In this document: piece after piece, positions 1 through 11,885 of the stretch | How positions within the stretch are numbered: the first letter of the stretch is position 1 | Layout of the letters: every line of letters begins with the position of its first letter | From: Anoplolepis gracilipes | Lineage: Eukaryota > Arthropoda > Insecta > Hymenoptera > Formicidae | DNA: 64,000 bases | Assembly (NCBI RefSeq): GCF_047496725.1 | Contig: NC_132971.1 | Location: 3,242,501 to 3,306,500, forward strand | Reading direction: 5' to 3' | Made by a program: the position numbers and the translations under genes | Notes under the pieces: model-generated | Seen by the model: the letters and a program-made list of their open reading frames with translations, nothing else | Database searches by the model: none | What the model was told of the DNA's origin: nothing

Positions 1-176
1 GCGGGAGTTCTTCGTAGTTTTACAATGTGGTCGCGCGACGTTTCCGCAAAGGCAGCTCGATTTCAGGCGCGCCCCGATAATATTAAAAAGTAATTGGATT
101 GCGAGCCGAATGATAGTTGTTGCCGATTTGGTCGCGCAACCGTATGACCGAAGAAGGGACGGTAAAATCGGTATTA

Positions 177-243
177 GGGAGGAAGGGAGGAAGGGAGGAA
201 AGAGAGAGACAAGGGGAGGTAAAGGGAGGAACAGAAAGGAGGG
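177..243 (+). repeat. Purine-rich GGAA/GGGA tract
   Basis: A run of GGAAGGGA units, then AGAGAGA, then AGGGAGGA, with almost no pyrimidines. Confidence 0.85.
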
Positions 244-1019
244 AGCGGATACGCGAGCGTCCGTAGACCGGAATAATGGACAGTCGTTAAATTTAATTGG
301 CACATAATTATCGGGAATCCAGGCACCAAGCAGATCGCCGCACGCCACCAATCGTCGCAATCCCATTGCTCGGGCTTTAATATCGAGGAAATTCGCAGAG
401 AAAGGGGGAAAACACACATTCTATTTCACCGTGGTAGAACCAGGCTCGGCGTTTGCGGTTTGTGCCGGCCTAACGAGTCTGGGAATCGACCTGCCCTTCA
501 TCCAAAATCGCGTTCTCTAACGCGGCCGCGTCGTTTCCTTCCCTTTTATCTATCTCTCTGGCCGCGTCAAAACACTTGCCGTTGCTTTTATTTCTCTCGA
601 AGCGTATCAACGCGTCCGCGCGATCTCCCTCGACTTTGAACATTCCTACGACTAGATTGAATCCTTGCAGAATACAATTTATCTGGAGACGCCTTTCGAG
701 CTGCGGACTCATTATTGACGAAAAGCGCACTTGAATAGAACAATTAAAGCGTTGTGTATGTGTGTGAAATGGCGGAGATGGAAGGACATACCGGAAGCTG
801 TGCACGCGAAATAAACGAAACAACGAGTTAAGCTAGATAATTCCCTTACTTTTAGAAACAATCGTTTCGAGGAATCAGCATCGTAATACTTTGCATTTCT
901 CTAGAATAGAATTCTGGCGAAGCGCTAAACGAGCCGTAATTAAAAGCCGTAAATATACGAGATCGCTTAGGCAAATTAATTTACAAATCAATTAGGGGAA
1001 TCGCGTTTAGATATCGGTC

Positions 1020-1660
1020 GATGACATAGCCGAGAGGAGAATATATAGTACGTTCAACACACAGAGACTGTGGCTGCCATACTGTGGCTCGTAGGGAGGT
1101 AGGATTATACGTTAGCTCGATATACCAATAAATAAGCCCACCGATATCATCTTTCATTTCGATAATTATTATTCGACGCAGTGTTAATTAATTAAGGACT
1201 GAGGTCGGCAGGGAGAGAGCCTGCCGCTATTCCCGCCTCCCCTTTGCGCGCCGGCGCCGCTCCATCCCGCGCACTCGAAGCGGAGGCAGGCAGGTAGACG
1301 AGCCGCCCCGCACGTGGGGCACAGCCACGATCGCGTCAGGTGATAATTTCTCGAGCTCTCCGGCTAATTACCGGATGAAAGAGCTATCTGGCGACTATCG
1401 TCAAAGCACCAGCGAGAGTACCGCTAAATACACCCCTGCCGTGTCATTGTGATACTTTAGCGCGCTCGCACAGTTTCGGTCTTCGTCTGCCGTTGTCGCT
1501 GTCGTCGCCGGTATATTTCGAAATATCTAATTTTCATTCGGCGTTTTCATCCCCGGCGCCGTATATACGCCGCGTCCCGAGTCTGGGTACGATATATGAA
1601 TACCGTAACTAGAGCGAATGGAGTGTACGTAGCAAATACGCACACGAAATGCTATTCTTC
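1020..1660. promoter_or_regulatory. GC/CpG-rich patch, possible regulatory element
   Basis: Especially GC-rich at 1200-1340 (GCGCGCCGGCGCCGCTCC and similar), followed by CACGTGGGGCAC (an E-box CACGTG) and a homeodomain-type palindrome TTAATTAATTAA at 1184-1195. There is no coding potential on either strand. The regulatory role is inferred from composition only. Confidence 0.25.
1206..1226. repeat. Small GC hairpin
   Basis: CGGCAGG and CCTGCCG form a 7-base perfect stem with a GAGAGAG loop at the edge of the GC-rich patch 1200-1340. Confidence 0.4.
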
Positions 1661-3027
1661 GCCGCCGCTATGTGTTTAAGAGTTAATTACTGTTTCCCTT
1701 TCATTTGGCTTGTTAAAAAGTGTCGGTTTGTTTAATCTCATTAAAAAGTTAAGAATCAAAACGTCAATAAAATTAACTATTCCGAGTCTCGAGTATTTGT
1801 GCAATTTGACAGAATTTGTTCGGACCGGATCGTTTGAACGTTTAATAATTTAAAATATTTATTTTTAATATTAGGATAGAAAGAGATTCGAGATTTGTTT
1901 TTGACGTAAAATGGTACGTATGTATTTTCGTGACGCGTTGGATCAATTTCCAAGAGTGACGAAATACGTAGAACGATATCAATGAGATGAAACATTTGAA
2001 CGATTCTGAGAAACCGTTCCCTTCGACGTAAATTGTCTGAGACATTCGGGTGAAGCATGCGTGAGTTCGACAAAAGACGAATGTCGGGATCCGAATCACG
2101 TAAACCGTACTATTCGGACAAAAGCCAAGAGAACGAGGGAGATAAAGATAGAAAGAGAAGTTTTGCAATTTATTAATTTAATACTTGACTTTTTGGGTCA
2201 GAATCGTATCTGGATGAAAGCCTGCGTTGGCGGTATTCCCGGGTGACAAGAAAAAAAAATATTCCTCTCTTTTCGTCTCCCTCTTTGCTGTTTTGTCACG
2301 CATTTCTACACGTGTAGATGTTCGGTGTCCCGTTCAGCGGTGGAACTGACTCGTCGCAAACAAATAAATAAAGACGGCCATCCACGGTTAAACATCTGAC
2401 GCAGAAGCGCTGCTGAATATTTGATTGTTCTGCAGAGCGTTATGTTGACCGAGTGCCTGGTCATGGGGTCGCTCAGTCGCAGAGGGAATCGCGTTTTCCC
2501 CCTTAACCCAGTACGGAAAGTCCAACGGAGGAGAAAAAGACAGAGAGTTTTATTGCTGCATCGTGTGTAGGTGTCTTGCGGAGGCGAATTCCGTAATTCT
2601 CGAGATGTGAGCGGAATCTGGCTTTTCTTCCCCTCGTAGGAGCGAATATTTCATATTGGAATAAGACACTTCCACACACGCACACACACATATACGCATA
2701 TACGCACACCTCGTTATTACATTTCGCGCGCTGCGCTCTCTTAAATCTCAAGAATTCTGACTTTCACGTCGCATCCCGTATAATTGCGCGTCGTCTCGCT
2801 TGATTTCTCGAAATAATGCCGCACACATTCTACGAGAGTGCCTCAAAACGAACGGGATGTTGAGTGGTTGCGCGGTATTGAATCCAGCGATGCAAATAGG
2901 CTCGATAACGCGCGCGACAGAAATTCAATAGTCGATAGATACCCGTGATGGAATATCTCCGGTAAGGACTAGACTTCTAGGTGTGGGATATTGAGTGTAT
3001 ACGAGAAAGAAAAGAGGCGAATGCTAG

Positions 3028-3031
<4 letters not shown>

Positions 3032-3102
<71 letters not shown>
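3032..3102 (+). repeat. (AG)35 microsatellite
   Basis: A pure AG run of about 71 bases. It forces open frames encoding Arg-Glu or Ser-Leu repeats. Confidence 0.98.
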
Positions 3103-3103
<1 letters not shown>

Positions 3104-3318
3104 AGAAAAGGGAGGGAGAAGATATTCTATGAAGCCGGGAGATAAGAGGTATAGAGGAGAACGACGGTATGTACAACCATGAAGCGGTACGCTAGTATTG
3201 AATTTAACCGCACCGTGCCACGGATCCTCGCGTATACTCGTCGGGATTTGATTTACGCATAAAATATTCACCTTGCCCGAGATTTCGTTAGAGTTTCGAA
3301 GTTTGGAACTCGGGAGCG

Positions 3319-3381
3319 CGCCGCCACCAGCTGCTGCTGCTGCCGTCGTCTTCGTTGCCGCCGCCGCCGCCGCCGCCGCCA
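3319..3381 (+). repeat. GC-rich trinucleotide repeat (CTG)n-(CCG)n
   Basis: CTGCTGCTGCTG at about 3331-3342, then (GCC)8 at 3357-3380. A poly-Ala/poly-Arg reading exists but no credible coding context surrounds it. Confidence 0.9.
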
Positions 3382-3981
3382 TCGCGCAAACAGCGATATA
3401 TACAACAGCGAGAAGAGGATAGAACGATGTCGGAAACAAGTTGGAAGAGAAAGGTTACAACCAAGTATATAAGAGAAGGCCTGTGAAAGACAAAGCAACG
3501 AAGCGGTAGATAGATATGATACCGGACTGTTGCGGACGAGTCACGAGGGCAGGAGCCCCGGCAGAATCCCTGGGCAGGATACCTGCCAGGAAAACTTTGC
3601 AGAATCGAACGAAAAAAGAACTGCTACCGCCGAGGAAGAGAAGGGCCAAAGAGATTCTGCAGCCAGCGCGCGCTTCTCTTGGCTTTCTGCCGCTTCGTCT
3701 TGCCTTTTCCTTTCTTCTTTCCTTTCTTCGCCATCTTCTTCTGTTTTCGTTCTATCTATCACGCTCTCTAGTCTGTTGTGAAATCTAATAAATCGAAAAG
3801 TGGAGGGAACGGAAGTTTCACCGGGCGATATTCGGAGGAGGCGCGCAAAGTCTCCAAGATAGTGGACCAAGAGTCTAGGGCGTTTCTGATAACGAGTTTC
3901 CATCCGGCCGCGGCGTTTCTCCCTTTTCTCACAAACGATCGTACAAACGAATCGACGTGTCTGTCGGCCGTTAGTGTATTG

Positions 3982-3989
3982 ACACACAC

Positions 3990-4026
<37 letters not shown>

Positions 4027-4031
4027 TGTGT
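3982..4031 (+). repeat. (AC)n microsatellite ending in CGTGTGTG
   Basis: Alternating purine-pyrimidine over about 50 bases. The ACACACGTGTGT junction is palindromic. This type of sequence can adopt Z-DNA. Confidence 0.95.
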
Positions 4032-4431
4032 TTCTCCTCTGTTATCCTTCTCAATCTCCTTTCCTCTGGTCCTTGCCTGTATCTTTTCGTCTGTATTCCC
4101 GCAGACGTTCGCGCTCAAGTTCTTCTGTATCTTCTCGGTGTCCTCGTGTCTCCATTGTACCGCATTTCCACTTTCACCAGCATTAAGCCCTCCGAGAAAT
4201 ACATTCGGCCGCCTGGCGCGCGATTTCAGCTCACTCTGTGAAGTTTCACGATGGAACGACGAGGGGGATGCCTTCTCGGTGGTGCTCGGGCAACGACGCG
4301 GCAGGGTGGAGATGTGTATGCTGAGATACTTAGCGCAAGCCGTTACTTCGTCGGTACAGTCAATGCAAGTCCAAGTCGAAAAATGACTGCAATTCTACGG
4401 AAAGCTATTTCGCGGAGCACAAAATAATCGC

Positions 4432-4433
<2 letters not shown>

Positions 4434-4462
<29 letters not shown>
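4434..4462 (+). repeat. Poly(A) tract, 29 bases
   Basis: An uninterrupted A run. No AATAAA signal lies at the usual distance upstream and no coding remnant is recognisable, so a retrocopy tail is not supported. Confidence 0.95.
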
Positions 4463-4464
<2 letters not shown>

Positions 4465-7256
4465 ATGCTCGAGGATACTTATCACAGAGAAAATCGCAGG
4501 GAGGACGGAGAACATACAGATTTGTCGAGAGCGCTGTTTTAATCGCGAAACAGTACATTTATGACAACGGCGCACAAAAATGCTTTACTCTCGCCGTGTA
4601 TCATCGTTATAAAAAATGTTGTTCATCGATCCGATTGTTTTACACGTTCACCAGAGAATTGTAGAAAATGACTGTGTTTTGGCGCATTCGACGTTCATAC
4701 GAGCGCGCTGGCAAGATAATTGTAAAATATTTCGTTTCAACCGACCCCGTTATTTTCCCATGGCAAAATTCAATTTTACGTCGTATTATTTTGCTTTATC
4801 CGAAAGCTATTGCTCGTTTTTCGTATAAAATTCATATAAAAATATTTTTCACCCGCGGGGCGGTGTTATTTTTATACCGCGCTAACCCGCGGCATCGAAT
4901 CATAACATATCACGCCTATTGTGTATTATTATTGTTCATTTTTCATCGAAGTTATAGAAATTATTCGCTTGATGCATCTCTCTGTTCTCATAGTTCGATG
5001 TCGCTCGACGACGCTCATCGACCCGTCGCAAATTTCGTTTCCGGGATACACGAGAGCGCGAGACTCACGAGATACGAGGATCTCAGAGGGAATACGCAAT
5101 AAAGGATGCCCGAGAAAAATTTAGGAATACTCCGCTCTCGCGGGCCGTTACCTCACGTTAAGCGCCGTGTGCAGACTTCCGGGGCGGTCGTCGATGCGTC
5201 TGTGGACCTCTTCTTCGCCCCGCGAGGAAGTTTCGCCGGAAGTCTCGAGGATTTATCCAGCCCGCTACGTCTTCCGTCCGAGAACTTATCTACCGCACGG
5301 ATGGCGAGAACGACAAAAGCCGCGCGTGTACACACCACACCCGGTGTAATACCGTGCGGTGGCAGGAATCGTTAGCTCGCTCTATTGGTTTCGAAGGACT
5401 TACGCGACTCGAGGCTCTTCTCTATTCCATTTATTCCGCATACATAATATATCGTTTCGCGAACAAGCGTGGGGGCCCATCTCGTTTCCCTCTTAGACCG
5501 AGATGGCTATCGGGTAGGTATTCTTATTTTTTCGCTCGATTTAACGGACCGCGAATGGGAAAGCTCACCCTCTTTTCGGCGTAGCCGCGGACTTTTTCTG
5601 CTTAAACGCTTTTTCGCGATCATCAATCTCCGCCCATAACGAAGGATGGAAGAACAGTTCTGGTAAGAAGCCGTCTGACGCTTTCTTAATGAAGAACTTT
5701 CTTAACCGGAAAATACGCTGCCTCGTACAATGCGCAATGTATTTCTAAAATTACATACATGTTAAACAATTTGAAAATTTCGTCATGTTAAAATGTTAGT
5801 TTGCTGTAATTGTCAATTTCAAAATTGCTTTTTTCGAAAAGAAAACGAATTGTTTTCGATTATAGGTTTATCTCTATAAATAAAAATTTCTTCATATAAG
5901 TTTTGTTTATCATGAACTATTAATTTCATTGAGAACAGTTACGATCTTTCTTATTGTCTTAACTTCCAACTTACTGTGAGCAAGCCGTATACCAAGAAAT
6001 TTATAGGTATATAAATTCAGGCTCTTTTCATGGAAAGTTAGCAGGCACCTCTTGACCGGAAAGAATGGAGCGGAATGCTGGATATTTTTTTTTTCCAGCG
6101 ACAGCGAGCGTTTTGACAGTCATAATACATGCTTGGACCGTTGTTTGTGTATGAGTACAAAAAGAAAAATACGGAAATATGGATGAAAGAGAAAAAAATT
6201 TATTGAATTTTGGAAACAGACTATAATCTGTAATAAATTAAAGTAGTAAAAATAAAAAACCTAATAAATATTAGAATCAGGATAAAGGTTTAATCTTTCA
6301 ACATCGATAGATTTTTGAAATAATAAAATAATTCCATAAAAACAACAATACACTATGAATAAAATAAATGTCAATTATAAAAATAATTATTTATGTATGC
6401 ACTTCTATTATTTTAAAGAAAATCAAGAATACAATATGTTTTTCTTCCATTTTCTCTCTTTCTAAAAAAAGAGCTAGAGAAAGACGGTTTAATTTGATGA
6501 AATTTACAACAGCGAAAGCGATGACCGGGCTTTCGAGCAAGCGGTTCACGTAGACGTAGAACATACGTTCCGATAATGCACGCGATGAAATGTAATTTCT
6601 GTCGCGGTGACGCTTCGGTTTCGCGGGGGTGAAAATCACATTCGGCTTGTCCATCGCTTCGTTATGCGCTTCGATCGACGCCACACGGGTCGCGAAATTT
6701 AGGCGAATCGTCGCGAATGGTCGGCCGACGCCGGCGCAGATATGGCGCGTAATTACTTTACACGTTTATGGCGGCAATCCTTTCGTCGCAGCCCTTTTGG
6801 GCCTTTCGGTGCGCCACGCCGTGTGATTTATCGCGGTAAACCTACCTACCGCGTGCCTCTAACGCCATCGTGCCCTGCGTTCGCTCTATCCGTCGCGGCG
6901 AGAATTTCCAAAGCTCGCGAGGCTCTCGTCCTATAAGCGCCGGATCGTTTACTACGCCCGAATTTGTAACTAATTCAGGCGCTTCCGCTCCTGACGTATA
7001 TTACCCTTGCCGAGGCGTCCCGACGGACAAGTAAAGCACACTCGTCTTTGCATTCATTAATATACATGCTCCATTCTCGCTTGCTATTTACATATATGAG
7101 ATTAAATACAAGAAACATCTGTAGCATCCAAAAATGTTACAAGTGTGGTGTTTGGAATTCGTATGCGATTTACAGATTGAATATTTAGATAGTAATGAAT
7201 CCAAGTACGAAAATATGAATTATTACTTCACATATTGAAACTAATAAATAGAAGCC

Positions 7257-7272
7257 TTAGGCAAAGGCCTAA
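7257..7272. repeat. Small hairpin (TTAGGC/GCCTAA)
   Basis: A 6-base perfect stem with a 4-base loop, just outside the left end of the MITE-like element at 7288. Role unknown. Confidence 0.4.
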
Positions 7273-7287
7273 TCGAGCGTTGATATC

Positions 7288-7502
7288 GATGGTAAAATAA
7301 TTATTTTAATATTGATATATTTATTTTGTCATAAACATATGTATTTGATAGTGTGCAATGATTCAACATTCACATGTGACTTCTCAACCACAAATACATA
7401 TAAATTAAAAACTTATATATTACATATCTAATCTATTTTTAACGTACATATATGTTTATAACGAAATAAATATGTCAATATTAAAATAATTATTTTGCCA
7501 TC
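7288..7502. mobile_element. MITE-like element with 53-base terminal inverted repeats
   Basis: Positions 7288-7340 and 7450-7502 are inverted copies. Both start GATGGYAAAATAATTATTTT and differ at about five of 53 sites, mostly transitions. The 109-base interior is AT-rich and has no coding capacity. Total length 215 bases. Target-site duplication is unclear: the flanks read GATATC on the left and ATGTTA on the right. Size, TIR length and lack of coding fit a non-autonomous DNA transposon; superfamily is not assignable from this copy. Confidence 0.75.
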
Positions 7503-10500
7503 ATGTTAAGCTCGGTTTAGCTTTTGTTTAGAATAATTTTTATTATATTTCACATATTTATAAGAATAGTATATTAAGTATATAATACTATATTAAAAAA
7601 TTGAATAATAAATGATATATGGAACGGTCATTATCAACAAATGAGAGCAAAATAACCCAGAAATTTCATCAGAATAGATCGTACGATAATCGATAGTTTC
7701 TATTTGCTGTCGAATATATCGCGAACTTCAAATCAGAGAATTGCGCGATCTCTGATGCTAGAATCCTGTTAATATTTGACGGGCATAATTCGGCTTTACG
7801 AGCAGTGTAAATGCGTCGCACGTGCATGCATCGAGAATTATCGGAAATACTAGTAACGCTAGTATTATAGAATCGATGGCATGGCGATTTCGCATGGGAA
7901 GGGAGAAGGGGAGGAGGGCAGAGGGGATTTGCACGCAGCATCATTTTGATCATTGTTAGCGCCGTTTCGATCGCGTTGATCGTCGCAAAATATGGGGATT
8001 CGCAATGCGAACTGATATATCTCAATTGCGCATAATGCTGAGCCAAAATTCTGATTCCCCACCAACAGTTACGTGTAACGAGCGATGGTGAATTGGCCTA
8101 TGTTTTTGGCAAGTGAAAAGAATTATGCATGATACTTCGCGCGCAGAGCGTTGTCCACAAAAAAAAAGTCACGCGATAATTATCAACCCTACCAGATTTA
8201 TGTCGAGGTAATTTGAATATCAAGGAGAGTACAACGTAACGTACTATTCATGTATTCGGTATTTTTTTATTTTATAAAACTGGAGCTTCAGAGAACACCT
8301 TAACACGAAACACCTCGCGTTAATATGGTGGAAGGTGAATATATCTGCATTAGAAAATACGGCATGGTATATTTTTACAATTTTTAGTGGTTACAAAATG
8401 TGCAGTTTTTCAATATGTACGAGAATATACTGGTCATTTTTTTAATAATAGAACACACTTCTTGAAAACTTAACTGCTTTTCATTAATTTCTCTTTGATA
8501 TGCACGCGTTCAGTCAATTTCACAAAAAGGTACTTTTATAGATTATGCATTATCTGCCATTTATCATGTTATTTCAAGAAAAGTCTGTTGAGCACATTTG
8601 AGTACTTTTTACGACGAACTAGCTCTACGGGTTTGCTGATTTGATTTTGAGAACAGTGCCAGAGAGATTATAGCCAGCCTCCTTTAATGGATGTCCTTTG
8701 AAGTAGGTGGAAATCGTACGAAAAGAAAGGGAAAAGGTTTCTTTTGCTATCGTAATGGGCGGGGAACTTCGAGTTAGAACGACGTCGGGGCTGCTTTAGA
8801 AACGAAAAGACACACAGACCGAAAGATTCCACTCCAGAACCTTTGGATGGCCTTTCTCTGTAAGATCCTGAAGAGTTGCGGGAATAGACCCATACTATTT
8901 CTAAATGAAAGTAGATTTTCAATTTTATCTTTCTATCGATTCTAGCTGAATCGCCCGTATACCTTCAACGAGTGAAGATCAAAAGTCTTGTAAAGATGGT
9001 AATCTTTGCTCTCTAAATAATTAAATCTAAACAAGTATTATTATACACAAACAACCGTACGATTTCTAGCTATCTTACACTGAAAAAAAAAAAAATATTG
9101 AATCAATAACATCATTATAGTTGAAATTTATTTTATTAATTCAACAACATTATTAGGTATTTAATATTATTGTCTTTTGTTTGAGAAAATATATATAAAG
9201 CTAAAATGATATAAAACATTGATAGCCCTGTTTTTAATATTAATAGTAATTAATCTCATTCAAAATAAAAACTGGAAAATGGAAAAATATCCAATTATAA
9301 AAGAGTCTTTCTAATTTCCATTTTTATTACTTTGAGATCAATTTAAAATTCTTTCTCTTCTGCTAAATATCTCGTTCCGAAGACGCTGAATATCTTCGTT
9401 GCTAGATAATTCTGTTTCTCAAGGGAAACCCTCTACAGCATTAGGCTGCCGGTCATACCTTGGCTCGAGGCGCGGAATGGGTTGCGAGATGAGATCTCGG
9501 TGGCAAAGAGAAAGAGAGCGAGAGAACACAAGGGGTAGGATAAGGATAGAAGAGAGAAAGAGAGAAGGCAGCGAGAGGAAATTTTGGGAAGATGCGGAGA
9601 AGTGGATGGCTACAGACCGACCATGTAAAGCGGAATGAATCTCGCAGCCGCACGTGGCTTGGCCGCGATCCACGCTATCCCGACCATCGTTCGCGTTCTG
9701 CAAGCTTTTTATGTCGGGAATTTAAATTAGATACAACCTAACCACTCTCCATCCGCAGCCACTGAAACTCGCGCCGCGCCTACCGAATCACCTCATGGAG
9801 ATACTTCTTTATTTTACGGCATTTTATTCGACGGCGCTACGCATCTCGTCTTTATATTTAAAAAGAAAATCCGAAAACTTTCGGCGCGAGCGATAGAGAA
9901 ATATTATTGACGATTCAACGAGATTTCTTCTATATGAAAGTTAAAAATATTCCCCTTATGTGTTGTGAAAAAAAATATAATGAACACTTTGTTTGTCGCG
10001 TAAAAATGTTTTGAATATAATACTTTTTATACACATGTACATCTCTTCTACGTAACGTATCCACTTTCTGGTACTGACACATGAATATCCGCATTGCTGG
10101 TATATATCCTATTAGCATAGGAGTGACAACAACGGTTGGATCGATATCCCTGTCAATGACATAGAATATATGCGAACTACTGGACACTTGCGTATAATAC
10201 ACAGCGAGCAAAGATTTAAAGCGGACGTAATAAAGTAGTTTCCCTGTTTGTACACGACAGATTTATTATTCGTATGTACGTACACTGTTGCGAGCTCAAC
10301 AGTTAATATGCTAGATGATGGGGACATGTATGTAATTTCGTTGTTTAAAAGGATACTTGAGCATTGTAACGACTTGATTTTCTCAGTCTCACGATTTTCT
10401 CGACGATAAAATTAAACATACATTTTGCTGCATATGCTATGTCGAAATTCAATTGACGTGATATATTACGTGTACAGTCGATTTAATAGGAATATCAGAA

Positions 10501-11815
10501 AACTGAGAAGCCGACGCGAGAGGGGAGCAAGTAGGTGCAGTCGACCGTAGTCAGCCGCGAGTTTGCACAGTAGCGGACACCTCTCTCGATTCGCTCGGGC
10601 TGTCCGTTAGATGACCGTTCAAGTTCCGCACGATCGATACCGGTCGAATTCAACACGGTGCGAGGTATCGAAGGCCGAATACTCGCCGGGGGGTGTAGGT
10701 TAGAGGGAGGCGTGCCAAAATGTGATTGCGGCAACATTGCGTCACCGCCGCTCCGGTCCCGAGTATCTTTGGAGGCTCGTCGTCGTTGGAGAGGACCAAG
10801 TAGAATTCTCCTCCTTTCGAAAGCGTCGTTAGAGGCCGCTGGCACAAAGCCAATCACATCGACTAGCTACTGTGTACGTTCCATCTATAGCGCAGTGTGC
10901 GCGATACCTTTCTCTCTACACTCTCCGTGGCATTCGGAGCCTGATCCAGCCTAGTCTGGCTGGTGCGGAGAAGGAGGAGGAATAGGTATTCTCGTTTCTT
11001 GTTTGCACCTATCGCCCCGACTACCCCACGCATTCTCCTCCACTCCGGTGAACATCGATATTGGTCATCGATATATCGGAATATAATCGGGACATTATCT
11101 ATAGAATCCGTAATATTCAAACTGTTGAATCTGTGATATTCAAACACATTATCAATAATATCAAATAATATCAAATATATATTTTTTTTTAATTTCTGAA
11201 GAAGGTAATCTCTTTCTTTAAACTATTAAGTTTCGCAGAATGAATCTGATAAGGAGTAAATAACTAAAACATAGCGCAAACTAATTGCATAAGAAATTCA
11301 ACACTCATATACGAGGTTGTTTAATTATATGTTAGATTATATTTAATATGTTAGATGATAATGATGTACTAGGTAGAATTATACTACTCTACACGGAGAG
11401 AAAATTTTACAGTAAATTTTAAATTACATAAAAGATTTTCTTTTATAATATATAATTATAAAGCTAGGATATAACGAGATACATTAGGATTACTTATTAC
11501 TATAAAAATTGTTATTTATGCATTTATTTTATGGTTTGTTAATAAAATTATTGTAAATTATGCATTGATAGATCAAAATATTGGAATAATTACAATACTC
11601 TTTTCTATAAAATATAATATTATTGAATAAAAATATTGTGTGATTTTTTTATATGTTAGTATGTTCCACAATTACAAAAAATGCATTTTTGTAATTTTTA
11701 CTATAATATTTTTTCTATGTACATATAATATTTGGACGGTTTCTCGTGAGATAAATGTGTCGCAATTTGCAACGTTTGCCACCTGTGATTCGTTGGAGGA
11801 AGAGGGAGCGAGAGC

Positions 11816-11820
<5 letters not shown>
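7503..11820. other. Non-coding
   Basis: AT-rich at 7510-7640, 9060-9340 and 11090-11760, GC-richer at 10490-10980. A poly(A)13 follows ACACTG at about 9078, and TACACGGAGAGAAAATTTTA lies at about 11390. Both resemble DNA-transposon ends, but no partner end was found. Confidence 0.65.
9496..9592 (+). repeat. Purine-rich degenerate GA tract
   Basis: AAAGAGAAAGAGAGCGAGAG and similar blocks interrupted by ACACAAGGGG. A decayed (GA)n tract. Confidence 0.8.

Positions 11821-11881
<61 letters not shown>
11821..11881 (+). repeat. (AG)30 microsatellite
   Basis: A pure AG run with purine-rich flanks on both sides (about 11796-11910). Confidence 0.98.

Positions 11882-11885
<4 letters not shown>

Larger units (their letters stand above)
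1..3031. other. Non-coding, mixed composition
   Basis: No recognisable gene. The purine tract at 177-243 and the GC patch at 1020-1660 stand out. 1660-2170 is AT-richer, and the open frames there overlap on both strands without family motifs. A short CACACGCACACACACA tract lies at about 2672-2690. Confidence 0.7.
3103..7287. other. Non-coding, GC-rich then AT-rich then GC-rich
   Basis: CpG-dense DNA to about 5640, an AT-rich interval 5700-6500, then GC-rich 6520-7030. The frames of 160-202 codons at 3541-4386 run through the (AC)n tract on both strands and show no domain. Confidence 0.7.

Noticed and set aside
3541..4386. Overlapping frames of 160-202 codons on both strands
   Set aside because: They pass through the (AC)n tract (Cys-Val or Thr-His repeats) and have no domain outside it.
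4434..4462. Poly(A) as the tail of a retroposed gene or SINE
   Set aside because: No polyadenylation signal, coding remnant or target-site duplication could be seen next to it.
11388..11410. TACACGGAGAGAAAATTTTA, like the end of an insect DNA transposon; similarly ACACTGAAAAAAAA at about 9078 and CACAGAAAGAAAATTTAC at about 31132
   Set aside because: No inverted partner within about 1 kb of any of them, and the three do not align well beyond about 15 bases.
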